Positions 43,830 through 51,340 of a DNA stretch of 64,000 nucleotides are shown here, in pieces. Numbering within the stretch: the stretch's first letter is position 1; each line of letters begins with the position of its first letter. Source of the DNA: Lentisphaeria bacterium (GTDB lineage Bacteria > Verrucomicrobiota > Lentisphaeria > Victivallales > UBA1829); the NCBI GenBank assembly GCA_003526375.1, contig DPDG01000077.1, positions 1-64,000 of the forward strand, read 5' to 3'. Both the position numbers and the translations under genes were made by a program. Under the pieces are notes generated by a model, which was given only the letters and a program-made list of their open reading frames with translations, made no database searches and had not been told where the DNA came from.

Positions 43830-44846
43830 TCAGCAGGATTCCCGTATGACCAGCTCCTGATTGAGCGTAATCTTCTGCGCCGGGCCGGTTTCGAGTTTCC
43901 GCAGACGACGGATCATCATATTCCAGACCGCATCGGCAAACGTGCTGTTGTCGAATCCGATGGAGGTCAGCGGCGGATCGATGAATTCCCCGATTGCGAT
44001 GTTGTCGAACCCCGCGACTGCACAGTCCTGCGGAACCCTCAGACCATGTTTCTTCAGGGATGAAATGATTCCGATTGCGCCGAGGTCGTTGCTCGCCACG
44101 ATAGCTTGCGGCGGACGGCTGTTCTGTTCTAAATACAGATTCATTGTATCTTGCCCCACCCGCAGACGATTGGCGGGATGATTCCATATCCGGAACCATT
44201 GTTCGAGTCCGTGATCTTTCATGGCTTTTTCATAACCTTCAAACCGTGCATCGTCCGGTTTTCCGAAATAACTGATGGAGCGATAACCTTTCCGGATCAG
44301 ATGTTCCGTCAGACGATAACCGCTGTCGAAAAAATCGATTTCGATGCAGTCGGCAAGTTCCGTCTCCGGCGTGCCGAATACGACGACGGGCGTTTCCGTC
44401 TGCCTGCATTCTTTGAGAAGCGGGCCGAGCGGCTGTTCTCCGGTCAGTCCCCAGATTGTGCCGATGATCAGACCGTCTACTCTGCGAGCAAGCAGGTCTT
44501 CAATACTTCCAGTGTTTCCGGTGCTCCATTCCTGTTCATCGTTTTGCGCAAGCGAAGTTGTCAGCAGGCGGTAGCCGTCCCGCTCCGCGCGGACGCGCAG
44601 TTTCTCGCAGAACTCCATGCGGACCGGATTGTCCATTTCGGTTACGGCGACTCCGATGGTGGAGGTTTTCTGAAGTACCAGGCTTCGCGCATTCAGGTTT
44701 GGGCGGTATCCCAGGGCTGCCGCGGCTTCCTTGATTCTCTGCCGTGTTTTGAGCCCGATATCCGGTTTGTCCTTCAGTCCCCGCGAGACGGTGTTCACGG
44801 AAACCCCGACCAGATTCGCAATATCTTTCAATGTAACGACGGGCAT
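43830..44846 (-). CDS. LacI-family transcriptional regulator
   Basis: This 338-residue LacI-type repressor has the canonical N-terminal HTH (VTLKDIANLVGVSVNTVSRGL), hinge helix (LGYRPNLNARSLVLQKTSTIGV) and a sugar-binding domain (ASNDLGAIGIISSLKKHGL, AVAGFDNIAIGEFIDPPLTSI). It is divergent from the third pseudopilin cassette. Its own promoter (minus strand TTGACA 44908-44903, TATATT 44886-44881) contains a 16-bp near-palindrome that recurs next to the divergent promoter with 13 of 16 bases equal, so it very likely controls both directions. Confidence 0.95.
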   Translation of the reverse strand: MPVVTLKDIANLVGVSVNTVSRGLKDKPDIGLKTRQRIKEAAAALGYRPNLNARSLVLQKTSTIGVAVTEMDNPVRMEFCEKLRVRAERDGYRLLTTSLAQNDEQEWSTGNTGSIEDLLARRVDGLIIGTIWGLTGEQPLGPLLKECRQTETPVVVFGTPETELADCIEIDFFDSGYRLTEHLIRKGYRSISYFGKPDDARFEGYEKAMKDHGLEQWFRIWNHPANRLRVGQDTMNLYLEQNSRPPQAIVASNDLGAIGIISSLKKHGLRVPQDCAVAGFDNIAIGEFIDPPLTSIGFDNSTFADAVWNMMIRRLRKLETGPAQKITLNQELVIRESC

Positions 44847-44880
44847 TGTTTTCTCCTGTTTTTCCGTTTTTGTTGATTGA

Positions 44881-44908
44881 AATATAGTTACATTATTGTT
44901 AATGTCAA
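44881..44908 (-). promoter_or_regulatory. LacI gene promoter with operator in the spacer
   Basis: On the minus strand TTGACA (44908-44903) and TATATT (44886-44881) are 16 bp apart. The spacer and -35 edge contain ACATTA-ACAA-TAATGT (44905-44890 read on the minus strand), a perfect inverted repeat with 6-bp arms. The site resembles the second copy at 44994-45009. Confidence 0.75.
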
Positions 44909-44950
44909 TGGTGTTAAAAAGAAAAAATCAATTTTTTTTATGTTTGGCTA

Positions 44951-45009
44951 TTGACAAAATGGAGAAAATATCTTATAATAGAAACAGAAAATAACATTAA
45001 CGTTAATTT
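44951..45009 (+). promoter_or_regulatory. Promoter of the third pseudopilin cassette with LacI operator
   Basis: TTGACA (44951-44956) and TATAAT (44974-44979), both consensus, are 17 bp apart. Downstream, at 44994-45009, lies ACATTAACGTTAATTT, whose core ATTAACGTTAAT (44996-45007) is a perfect 12-bp palindrome centred on CG, as in LacI-family operators. Its location just past the start site fits repression. It shares 13 of 16 positions with the operator in the LacI gene's own promoter. Confidence 0.8.
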
Positions 45010-45075
45010 AGAAGTCAAAATATAAAGGAAGCAGACTTCTGAAACTAATTAATCAAAGCTGGGAGGAATGGCGAA

Positions 45076-45861
45076 ATGTATGAGTCAGGTGGAAATGCCT
45101 TGTGGCATCACAGAAAAAAGGAGTCGTGGCTCAAAGGTTACTTTTCTCTTATCGAATTGTTGGTTGTGATAGCGATCATCGCGATTCTTGCGGCACTGCT
45201 TCTGCCGGCATTGAACTCGGCTCGAGAACGGGCGATGTCAATAGATTGTACTGGTCGACTCAAGCAATGCGGACTGTCTGCCTTCATGTATATGAACGAT
45301 TATAATGGTAACTTTTCCATTGCCTATGGGACAAGCAGTTCCGGCAGTCGAAAGGTGTGGTATGATTTTCTGATTGCGGACAAATACATTAATAAGAAAT
45401 TGATTTCCTGTCCCCGTGGCACTCCGCTTCCCGTCAGTAATGCTTCGTACGAAACTTACGGGGCCTTTACTGATCCATATCAAGGGGGAGCGATACTGAA
45501 TAGCGATCCGTTCGGTGATAGATGGGCAAATCAGATGGTCAGCAATAAACGGGTAAAAAATCCTTCGGGCAGACTACTGATTGGGGATTCAGGGAGGACT
45601 TCAAACCGGCGGCAGTATTATCTGATCGGTATGAATTCCAATACTGAAATATTTCACGTCCGCCATGGCAATACCGGAAATATTGTTGCGTTGGGGGGGA
45701 ATATAATCACTTCGGGAGTGAATGAATTTTTTATTTTTGCCGATCGTGCTTATGACCGCGATGCTATGCGCAAGGAAGGAGTGGCATATGTGAAAGTTTA
45801 CGTGGGGGACCGCTATTGCCGTGCCATCGGACAGTATGTATATCGTGATACTTATCGCTGA
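45076..45861 (+). CDS. Pseudopilin-like protein (prepilin N-terminal domain)
   Basis: This 261-residue protein has a longer leader than the other two (about 22 residues, rich in Lys/His/Trp), then FSLIELLVVIAIIAILAALL with the conserved Glu. The residue before Phe is Tyr, with Gly one position earlier. LNSARERAMSIDCTGRLKQCGLSAFMYMNDY follows the family pattern. The C-terminal motif is HGNTGNIVALGG, so the usual DG is GG. A strong GGGAGGAA site precedes ATG 45076. Codon use appears more A/T-rich than in the neighbouring 40-43 kb genes. It is regulated by the divergent LacI repressor through the operator at 44994. Confidence 0.9.
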   Translation: MYESGGNALWHHRKKESWLKGYFSLIELLVVIAIIAILAALLLPALNSARERAMSIDCTGRLKQCGLSAFMYMNDYNGNFSIAYGTSSSGSRKVWYDFLIADKYINKKLISCPRGTPLPVSNASYETYGAFTDPYQGGAILNSDPFGDRWANQMVSNKRVKNPSGRLLIGDSGRTSNRRQYYLIGMNSNTEIFHVRHGNTGNIVALGGNIITSGVNEFFIFADRAYDRDAMRKEGVAYVKVYVGDRYCRAIGQYVYRDTYR

Positions 45862-45889
45862 AATGAAAAAAATAAGGAGAAAGCGAAAA

Positions 45890-47869
45890 ATGAAATTTGC
45901 TCTGTTGATTTTGCTTGCCTGCTCTGGTCTGGCTGCAGCCGCAGTTCTACCGATTGATCTTTCTCAATTTCGTGATGCGACCGGAGATGTGAGCATTGTC
46001 ATGATAAGTGACAATTTTGAAAAGAAATCTTCTCAGTGGAAACTGCCGTCTGGATGCCGTATTGTTCCTGGTGCCGGAATGGGAGGGTCTGCCGCTTTAT
46101 TGTGCGAGCGTCAGGAAAAGGATTATAAGAACTATTGGGGATCTATTGCACGCCTGCCGCTGAAACTGAAGGCAGGAAGCTCTTATAAGATGACGATATG
46201 GTACCGGACCGAGAATTTGAAACCGCGTCTTCACATGGAACTTTCCGCCAGCATTCGTCATTGCAGAAACGGGCAGGAGATGCATCTAGACAACCCGAAA
46301 CGGATGCCTGCTTCTTCTGAATGGAAAAAAGTTGCAATGACTTTTGTCGGCAGTGACTATGAAACGGAATTGATTCTGCGGCTTTTCTATGAAACCAGCG
46401 GGCGAGTCTATTGGGACAATCTGGAGATTGTTGAGATCAGTTCCAACGGGATGCTTTATCCGATTACACCTTTGATGCTTGCTCCGGATGCCAATGGGCG
46501 TTTTATTTTTCGGGTTGTTACTTCGGAACCATTAAATACCGGTGCCGTCGTATTGAAAACAGCAGATAAGACAGCATGGGCTCCGGTGATTGATTCGCGT
46601 GCTATGATTGAGTTTGGTTCTTTGCCGGAGGGAAAAGTTGGAATTGATGCGTTTCTGGTCGATACTGTGCAAAAGACAATTCTTATCCGTAACCAGTTTA
46701 ACTTCTTCAATTCCAAGCATGGGGCACCACCGGAGGGTGCTGTTTCGATTGATGCCGCCGGGCGAGTTATGGTTGATGGCAAACCGTTTCTGCCTGTCGG
46801 CATTTATGCCACTTGGTTGCGTAAAGAGGATGATTTGAAACGCATTGCGGGTGGCGGATTCAATTTTATATTGCATTACACATCCCGCGGTGCTTTCGAT
46901 ATCCAGTCGTCAGACATCACAACAGAATCAGACGATCGCTGGACTTCACCCGATTACGGTTCTTCCCGATGGAATGCGGTGGCGCGTCGTTCTCTTGACC
47001 TTATTCATAAATACGGATTGAAATATATGGCGTGTCACATGCGGGTTTACGGAGAAAAAGATACTGAAATCAAGAAGTTCAATCCTGTATTTCTGCATCC
47101 CGCCCTGCTGGCTTATTATCTTGCGGATGAAATTTCCGCTGCCTCCATGCCGCTGGTACGCCGTTCCCGCGAGACAATAGCCGGGAACGACTTGTATCAT
47201 CCGGTCATTGCGTTGACCGATAAGCCACAGCACTGTTTATATTATGGGCAGGCGGCGGATGTCATTGGGATTGATCCTTATCCGATTATGGATAAAGGGA
47301 GCGACAGCATTCTCACTGTCCGTGATTTTCTGATCTCTGCCAATGCTGTGGGGCTTCCGGTGATGTATGTCCCTCAGGCTTTCAACTGGGGCGCACATAA
47401 GCCCAAAGAGAATTATTCGTATTTCCGGTATCCTACGGAAACGGAGATGAGATCAATGGTGTTGTTGGGAGCGATTTACGGGGCGAAATGGTTCTGTTTT
47501 TACAGCTATACGACGATTATGGAGCGACAGGAAAAGTTCGATCCCGGTTCTTCCAGGGTGTTCTGGCCCAGGGTGTGCGCTGTGGCAAAGCTTCTGCGCG
47601 GGCTGGAACCGTGGCTGCTGAGTCTGGAAAAGGCGCCGGATGTCGCCATCGCCAGCAAAGCATCTTCCATTGTGGATGCAAGGGCATTTTCAAGCGATGG
47701 AAAACTTCGGGTTCTGGTCACGGCATGCGGTCCCGGAAAAGCGGAAGCCGTGATCACGGTTCCCGGAAAAACAAACTTGAAATCGCGTTTCGGAAATATC
47801 CGGCCGCTTGGCGGCGGAAAGTATCTTTTCTGTGGCGATGATATCTGTTCCGACATTCTGATGGAATAA
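45890..47869 (+). CDS. Secreted TIM-barrel glycoside-hydrolase-like protein with CBM-like N-terminal domain
   Basis: I start at ATG 45890 (AAGGAGA 9 bp upstream); an in-frame ATG at 45863 has no such site. The 659-residue protein has a signal peptide (LALA-type end LAAAA around residue 18), a CBM4/9-like beta-sandwich (about 30-185; WYRTENLKPRL, VYWDNLEIVEI), a small beta domain, and a TIM barrel from about 290. The barrel begins with MVDGKPFLPVGIYATW, as in GH2-type barrels, and contains YYLADEIS (Asp413, Glu414) and GIDPYP (461-465). The DE and DPYP motifs are shared with the secreted protein at 1977-4976, so both probably belong to one enzyme group. Substrate unknown. Confidence 0.75.
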   Translation: MKFALLILLACSGLAAAAVLPIDLSQFRDATGDVSIVMISDNFEKKSSQWKLPSGCRIVPGAGMGGSAALLCERQEKDYKNYWGSIARLPLKLKAGSSYKMTIWYRTENLKPRLHMELSASIRHCRNGQEMHLDNPKRMPASSEWKKVAMTFVGSDYETELILRLFYETSGRVYWDNLEIVEISSNGMLYPITPLMLAPDANGRFIFRVVTSEPLNTGAVVLKTADKTAWAPVIDSRAMIEFGSLPEGKVGIDAFLVDTVQKTILIRNQFNFFNSKHGAPPEGAVSIDAAGRVMVDGKPFLPVGIYATWLRKEDDLKRIAGGGFNFILHYTSRGAFDIQSSDITTESDDRWTSPDYGSSRWNAVARRSLDLIHKYGLKYMACHMRVYGEKDTEIKKFNPVFLHPALLAYYLADEISAASMPLVRRSRETIAGNDLYHPVIALTDKPQHCLYYGQAADVIGIDPYPIMDKGSDSILTVRDFLISANAVGLPVMYVPQAFNWGAHKPKENYSYFRYPTETEMRSMVLLGAIYGAKWFCFYSYTTIMERQEKFDPGSSRVFWPRVCAVAKLLRGLEPWLLSLEKAPDVAIASKASSIVDARAFSSDGKLRVLVTACGPGKAEAVITVPGKTNLKSRFGNIRPLGGGKYLFCGDDICSDILME

Positions 47870-47895
47870 ACACGGATATCAGAGATGATGGACTG

Positions 47896-47934
47896 AATCC
47901 GCAGTGACTCCGGTATGGGCTCTGCGGATTTTTC
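47896..47934 (+). terminator. Intrinsic terminator after the third cassette
   Basis: AATCCGCAG (47896-47904) and CTGCGGATT (47922-47930) form a perfect 9-bp stem with a 17-nt loop, followed by a T run ending at 47933. It ends the pseudopilin/secreted enzyme transcript 27 bp after the stop. Confidence 0.85.
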
Positions 47935-47976
47935 AATTCAAAACGGCATGACTCCTGTGCCTCTCTATGAGCTGAT

Positions 47977-48005
47977 TTGAAAAATGATCATTCCGGTTGT
48001 ATATT
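47977..48005 (+). promoter_or_regulatory. Promoter of the 2-oxoacid:ferredoxin oxidoreductase operon
   Basis: TTGAAA (47977-47982) and TATATT (48000-48005) are spaced by 17 bp, 37 bp ahead of the ferredoxin ATG at 48043, which has a strong GGAGGTG site at 48029-48035. Confidence 0.6.
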
Positions 48006-48042
48006 TCCGCTTCCTATAATCATCACCTGGAGGTGAGAAGAA

Positions 48043-48267
48043 ATGAGTAAGAAATACCGAGTCTGCATTACGCAGGAAGAGTGTAAAGGCTGTAAGCGAT
48101 GCATCACGGCCTGTCCGAAGAATCTGATCGACATCGGCAATGAACTGAACAAACAGGGATATTTTTCCGCACGTGTGGAGCATCCCGAAGACTGCATCGG
48201 GTGCGGTTCCTGTTTTCTGCAATGCCCGGAACCGGGCGCCATCACCATTTACCAGACGGAGGAGTGA
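48043..48267 (+). CDS. 4Fe-4S ferredoxin, delta subunit of 2-oxoacid oxidoreductase
   Basis: The 74-residue protein contains two CxxCxxCxxxC clusters, CKGCKRCITACP and CIGCGSCFLQCP, so it carries two [4Fe-4S] centres. It matches the small KorD/VorD/PorD-type subunit that passes electrons from the TPP site to ferredoxin. It is 3 bp upstream of the alpha subunit gene. Electrons from 2-oxoacid oxidation would leave through it. Confidence 0.93.
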   Translation: MSKKYRVCITQEECKGCKRCITACPKNLIDIGNELNKQGYFSARVEHPEDCIGCGSCFLQCPEPGAITIYQTEE

Positions 48268-48270
48268 AAG

Positions 48271-49344
48271 ATGGAATACAACAATCGTCTGCTCCTGAAA
48301 GGCAATGAGGCGCTTGTCTACGGCGCGCTTCTCGCGGGATGCGACTGCTTTTTCGGGTATCCGATCACGCCCGCGAGCGAAATCGCGCACAGCGCCGCCG
48401 CGCTTTTCCCGAAACTGAACCGCGTATTCATTCAGGCGGAATCCGAGATTGCCGCCATCAATATGGTCATCGGCGCCGTGGCGGAAGGCAAACGCGCCAT
48501 GACCGCCAGTTCCGGGCTGGGGATCAGCCTCAAGCAGGAGGAGGTCAGCTATCTTGCCGCGTATGAGATGCCGGCGGTGATCGCAGACATTACCCGCGGC
48601 GGTCCGGGGCTCGGCAACATCGGCCCCGAACAGGCGGATTATTTCCAACTGGTCAAAGGCGGCGGGCACGGCAGCTACAAATGTCTGGTCTTCACCCCGA
48701 ATTCCGTTCAGGAAATGTGCGACATGGCGTATGAGTCGTTCCTCATGGCGGAAAAATACCGTATGCCCGCCTATATCATGGCGGACGGCGTCATCGGGCA
48801 GATGATGGAATCGCTGACGCTTCCCGAACCCGCCGTTTATGATTATGACCCCGAATGGAAAATGGGGCGGGTCGTCGATGGAAAGGCGAATATCATCACA
48901 TCCATTTATCTGGAACACGACGACCTTGAGGAGCTGAACCGGCGTTTGCAGGCGAAATACCGGCTTATCGAAGATACGGAACAGCGTGCGGAGGAGATTA
49001 TGACGGAAGACGCCGAAATCGTGCTGGTCGCCTACGGCATCACTTCGCGCGTGGCTTCGGGCGCCGTCACGATGCTCCGCGGGGAGGGGATCAAAGCCGG
49101 GCTCATCCGGCCGAAAATGGTATTTCCGTTCCCGAAGACGAGTCTGCGCAGGCTTCTGGACAACGGCGTGACGCGCGCGCTGGTCAGTGTCGAGCTCAGC
49201 GCCGGACAGATGATCGAAGACATCAAGCTTTCGATCGACTGCAAGCTTCCGGTATATCTCTGCAACCGGATGGGCGGCAACATCCCGACCTGTTCCGATA
49301 TATGCGACATGGTCAAAAAGATTCTGGGGGAGATGAAACAATGA
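48271..49344 (+). CDS. 2-oxoacid:ferredoxin oxidoreductase, alpha subunit (KorA/VorB-like)
   Basis: The 357-residue alpha subunit shows GNEALVYGALLAGCDCFFGYPITPASEIAH, ESEIAAINMVIGA and TASSGLGISLKQEE, the pyrimidine-binding domain of pyruvate/2-oxoglutarate/branched-chain oxoacid:ferredoxin oxidoreductases. The overall look (GYPITPASEI, short 357-residue form) is closest to VorB/KorA. It would oxidise a 2-oxoacid to acyl-CoA and CO2 under anaerobic conditions. The stop overlaps the next start by 4 bp (ATGA). GGAGGAG precedes the ATG. The exact substrate cannot be set by eye. Confidence 0.92.
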   Translation: MEYNNRLLLKGNEALVYGALLAGCDCFFGYPITPASEIAHSAAALFPKLNRVFIQAESEIAAINMVIGAVAEGKRAMTASSGLGISLKQEEVSYLAAYEMPAVIADITRGGPGLGNIGPEQADYFQLVKGGGHGSYKCLVFTPNSVQEMCDMAYESFLMAEKYRMPAYIMADGVIGQMMESLTLPEPAVYDYDPEWKMGRVVDGKANIITSIYLEHDDLEELNRRLQAKYRLIEDTEQRAEEIMTEDAEIVLVAYGITSRVASGAVTMLRGEGIKAGLIRPKMVFPFPKTSLRRLLDNGVTRALVSVELSAGQMIEDIKLSIDCKLPVYLCNRMGGNIPTCSDICDMVKKILGEMKQ

Positions 49345-50831
49345 GTGAGAAAGTCAAATTTGGAAAGTCGTCCGTCTTCTTCGATACATTCGAGCGCCGT
49401 CCCGGTCCGATCAAGAAAAACATGCACTATTGCCCCGGATGCGGTCACGGCATTCTTCATAAGCTGATTGCCGAGGCGATTGAGCATTACGGCATTCAGA
49501 AAGACACGGTTCTGATCGCGCCGGTCGGGTGCGCCGTATTCGCCTATTATTATTTCAACTGCGGAAGCATTTCCGTGGCGCACGGACGCGCCCCCGCGGT
49601 AGGAACCGGCGTCTCCCGCGCCAATCCGGAGTCGTTCGTGATTTCCTATCAGGGGGACGGCGACCTCGGCGCAATCGGGTTCAACGAGTTTATTCAGGCG
49701 GCGAACCGCGGAGAAAAAATGACCGTGTTTTTTGTCAACAATGCGAATTACGGCATGACCGGGGGGCAGATGGCGCCCACGACTCTGCCGGGGCAGAAGA
49801 CCGTGACCTCTCCTTATGGGCGCAATACGGCGACGGACGGTTTTCCGTTGAAAGTGTGCGAACTCACGAACGCATTGGAGTCCCCTGTTTACATCGAGCG
49901 TGTCGCATTGACGACGACTGCGCATATCCGCGACGCGAGAAAAGCCGTTTTCAAGGCGGTCGAGAACCTCCGGGAACGGCGGGGCTTCTCTCTTGTCGAG
50001 GTGCTTTCTCCGTGTCCCGTGAACTTCAAAATGACCGCACAGGAGATCAATGCGTTCATCGAAGAACGCATGACGAAGTATTTTCCGCTGGGGTGTTTCC
50101 GCGACAAATCCGCGACGGCGTTCTCCCCGATGCCGCCTCCGCCGATTCACGACCCCGAAAAAGTCAGGGAGCTTCTGTTTCCGCGGAAACTCAATATCGG
50201 GGTTCCGAAGACCTTCCGCAACGAGTCGAAGATTTTCAACTATGAGCGCAGGATCAAGATCGGCGGCTTCGGCGGGCAGGGGATTCTGAGTCTCGGCATC
50301 ATGCTTGCGAACATGGCGAAACTGCGTAATTTCAATGTCACGTGGATGCCTTCCTACGGCCCCGAACAGCGCGGAGGCTCCGCAAGCTGCTCCATTATCC
50401 TGAGCCACAACAAGATACCTTCGCCGCTGATCGACCGCGACTGCAATCTGCTGATCGCCATGACGCAGACCGCTCTGGAAAAGTTCATCCATGAACTCAA
50501 GCCGAACGGCGTTCTGCTGTATGACAGTTCGACGATGAAGCGTCCCGACGTCAGCGAAGATAAAAAAGTGCTCGGCATAGATGCGCTCGACATCGCCACG
50601 AACCGTGTCGGCAATCACAAATGCGCGAACTCGGTGATCCTGGGGGCTCTTTCCGTGATTCTGATCGACCACTATCTCGAAGGCGAGGACAAGATGGATT
50701 TCGACCGCGCGTTCGAGGAGGCGATCATCGACGGTTTCAGCAGCAAGCCCGAAGTGATCAAGCAGAATCTCTATGCCTTCTATGAGGGCAAGAAAGTTGC
50801 ACTGGAGCGCATCAAGGCGCATAAAGCGTAA
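49341..50831 (+). CDS. 2-oxoacid:ferredoxin oxidoreductase, fused beta-gamma subunit
   Basis: Start at ATG 49341 inside the alpha gene stop, with GGGGGAG upstream. The 496-residue protein fuses two subunits. Residues 1-290 are the TPP-binding beta subunit (CPGCGHG 31-37, YQGDGDLGAIG with GDGD 105-108, NNANYGMTGGQ 133-143). Residues from about 304 are the gamma subunit (IKIGGFGGQGILSLG, PSYGPEQRGGSASC). In many organisms these are separate genes. The fusion is in frame without a stop, so the enzyme here would be made of delta, alpha and beta-gamma chains. Confidence 0.93.
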   Translation: MSEKVKFGKSSVFFDTFERRPGPIKKNMHYCPGCGHGILHKLIAEAIEHYGIQKDTVLIAPVGCAVFAYYYFNCGSISVAHGRAPAVGTGVSRANPESFVISYQGDGDLGAIGFNEFIQAANRGEKMTVFFVNNANYGMTGGQMAPTTLPGQKTVTSPYGRNTATDGFPLKVCELTNALESPVYIERVALTTTAHIRDARKAVFKAVENLRERRGFSLVEVLSPCPVNFKMTAQEINAFIEERMTKYFPLGCFRDKSATAFSPMPPPPIHDPEKVRELLFPRKLNIGVPKTFRNESKIFNYERRIKIGGFGGQGILSLGIMLANMAKLRNFNVTWMPSYGPEQRGGSASCSIILSHNKIPSPLIDRDCNLLIAMTQTALEKFIHELKPNGVLLYDSSTMKRPDVSEDKKVLGIDALDIATNRVGNHKCANSVILGALSVILIDHYLEGEDKMDFDRAFEEAIIDGFSSKPEVIKQNLYAFYEGKKVALERIKAHKA

Positions 50832-51130
50832 CCGGCTTTCGGGAATCAAAGCGGGATATGATTTGAATGCAAGTCATATCCCGCCCTGTGTGCCGCCGCG
50901 GCGATCGGCATGAAGATGGAAAGGGAATTTATTGCACGATATTATCATGACGATATGCCGCACCGCCTTCTTGCCGTGAAGAAGCCTTTGCCGGAAAGCT
51001 GAATACGGGATTTTTACTGTTGTTCCCGTTGAAACAAAGATTGCCCTCCACCCTTTCCAGCCCCGAAAAGAGCAGAGGGCAAAAATATGGACTGCGGACT
51101 GCCGCCGGCAGAGGAAGCGGACAGTCTTTT
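50832..51130. other. Convergent intergenic region with long hairpin and inverted repeats
   Basis: About 300 bp separate the convergent oxidoreductase and oadG genes. A nearly perfect 15-bp hairpin lies at 50851-50884: GCGGGATATGA and TCATATCCCGC are exact arms, with one U-G pair and TTG/CAA extending them to an AATG loop. No T run follows. Further along, TTGCCCTC (51041-51048) and GAGGGCAA (51075-51082) form an inverted repeat. CTGCC-GCC-GGCAG, inside GACTG/CAGTC, ends in TTTTTT directly at the oadG stop codon. The region probably terminates both transcripts. No gene was seen. Confidence 0.55.
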
Positions 51131-51328
51131 TTACTTATCCTGTTCGGAAGCGGCAATGGCGATCAGCAGAGCCGCTTCGATTTCTTTTGTATTCTCCGCC
51201 GGATTCTTTCTGGCGGAGATCTTATGAATGAGTTTGACCAGAAGCTGGATCAGCAGGGCGACAATCAGAGAGACTGCCGCCGTCAGGATCAAAGTCTCAA
51301 ACATGACTTTCAATGCGGATATGAACAT
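51131..51328 (-). CDS. oadG: Sodium-pumping decarboxylase gamma subunit (OadG-like)
   Basis: The 65-residue product has one N-terminal membrane helix (LILTAAVSLIVALLIQLLVKLI) and a short charged tail, the normal form of OadG/MmdD-type gamma subunits. The gamma subunit holds the alpha and beta subunits of the biotin-dependent Na+ pump together. It is the last gene of the oadABG-type operon, 12 bp after the beta subunit gene. The family is poorly conserved, so the call leans on context. Confidence 0.8.
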   Translation of the reverse strand: MFISALKVMFETLILTAAVSLIVALLIQLLVKLIHKISARKNPAENTKEIEAALLIAIAASEQDK

Positions 51329-51340
51329 GGTGTTTCCTCC

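Noticed and set aside
49032..50849. A 605-codon minus-strand open frame opposite the fused beta-gamma oxidoreductase gene.
   Set aside because: The + strand encodes clear TPP and gamma domains with a good start; the opposite frame shows no domain.
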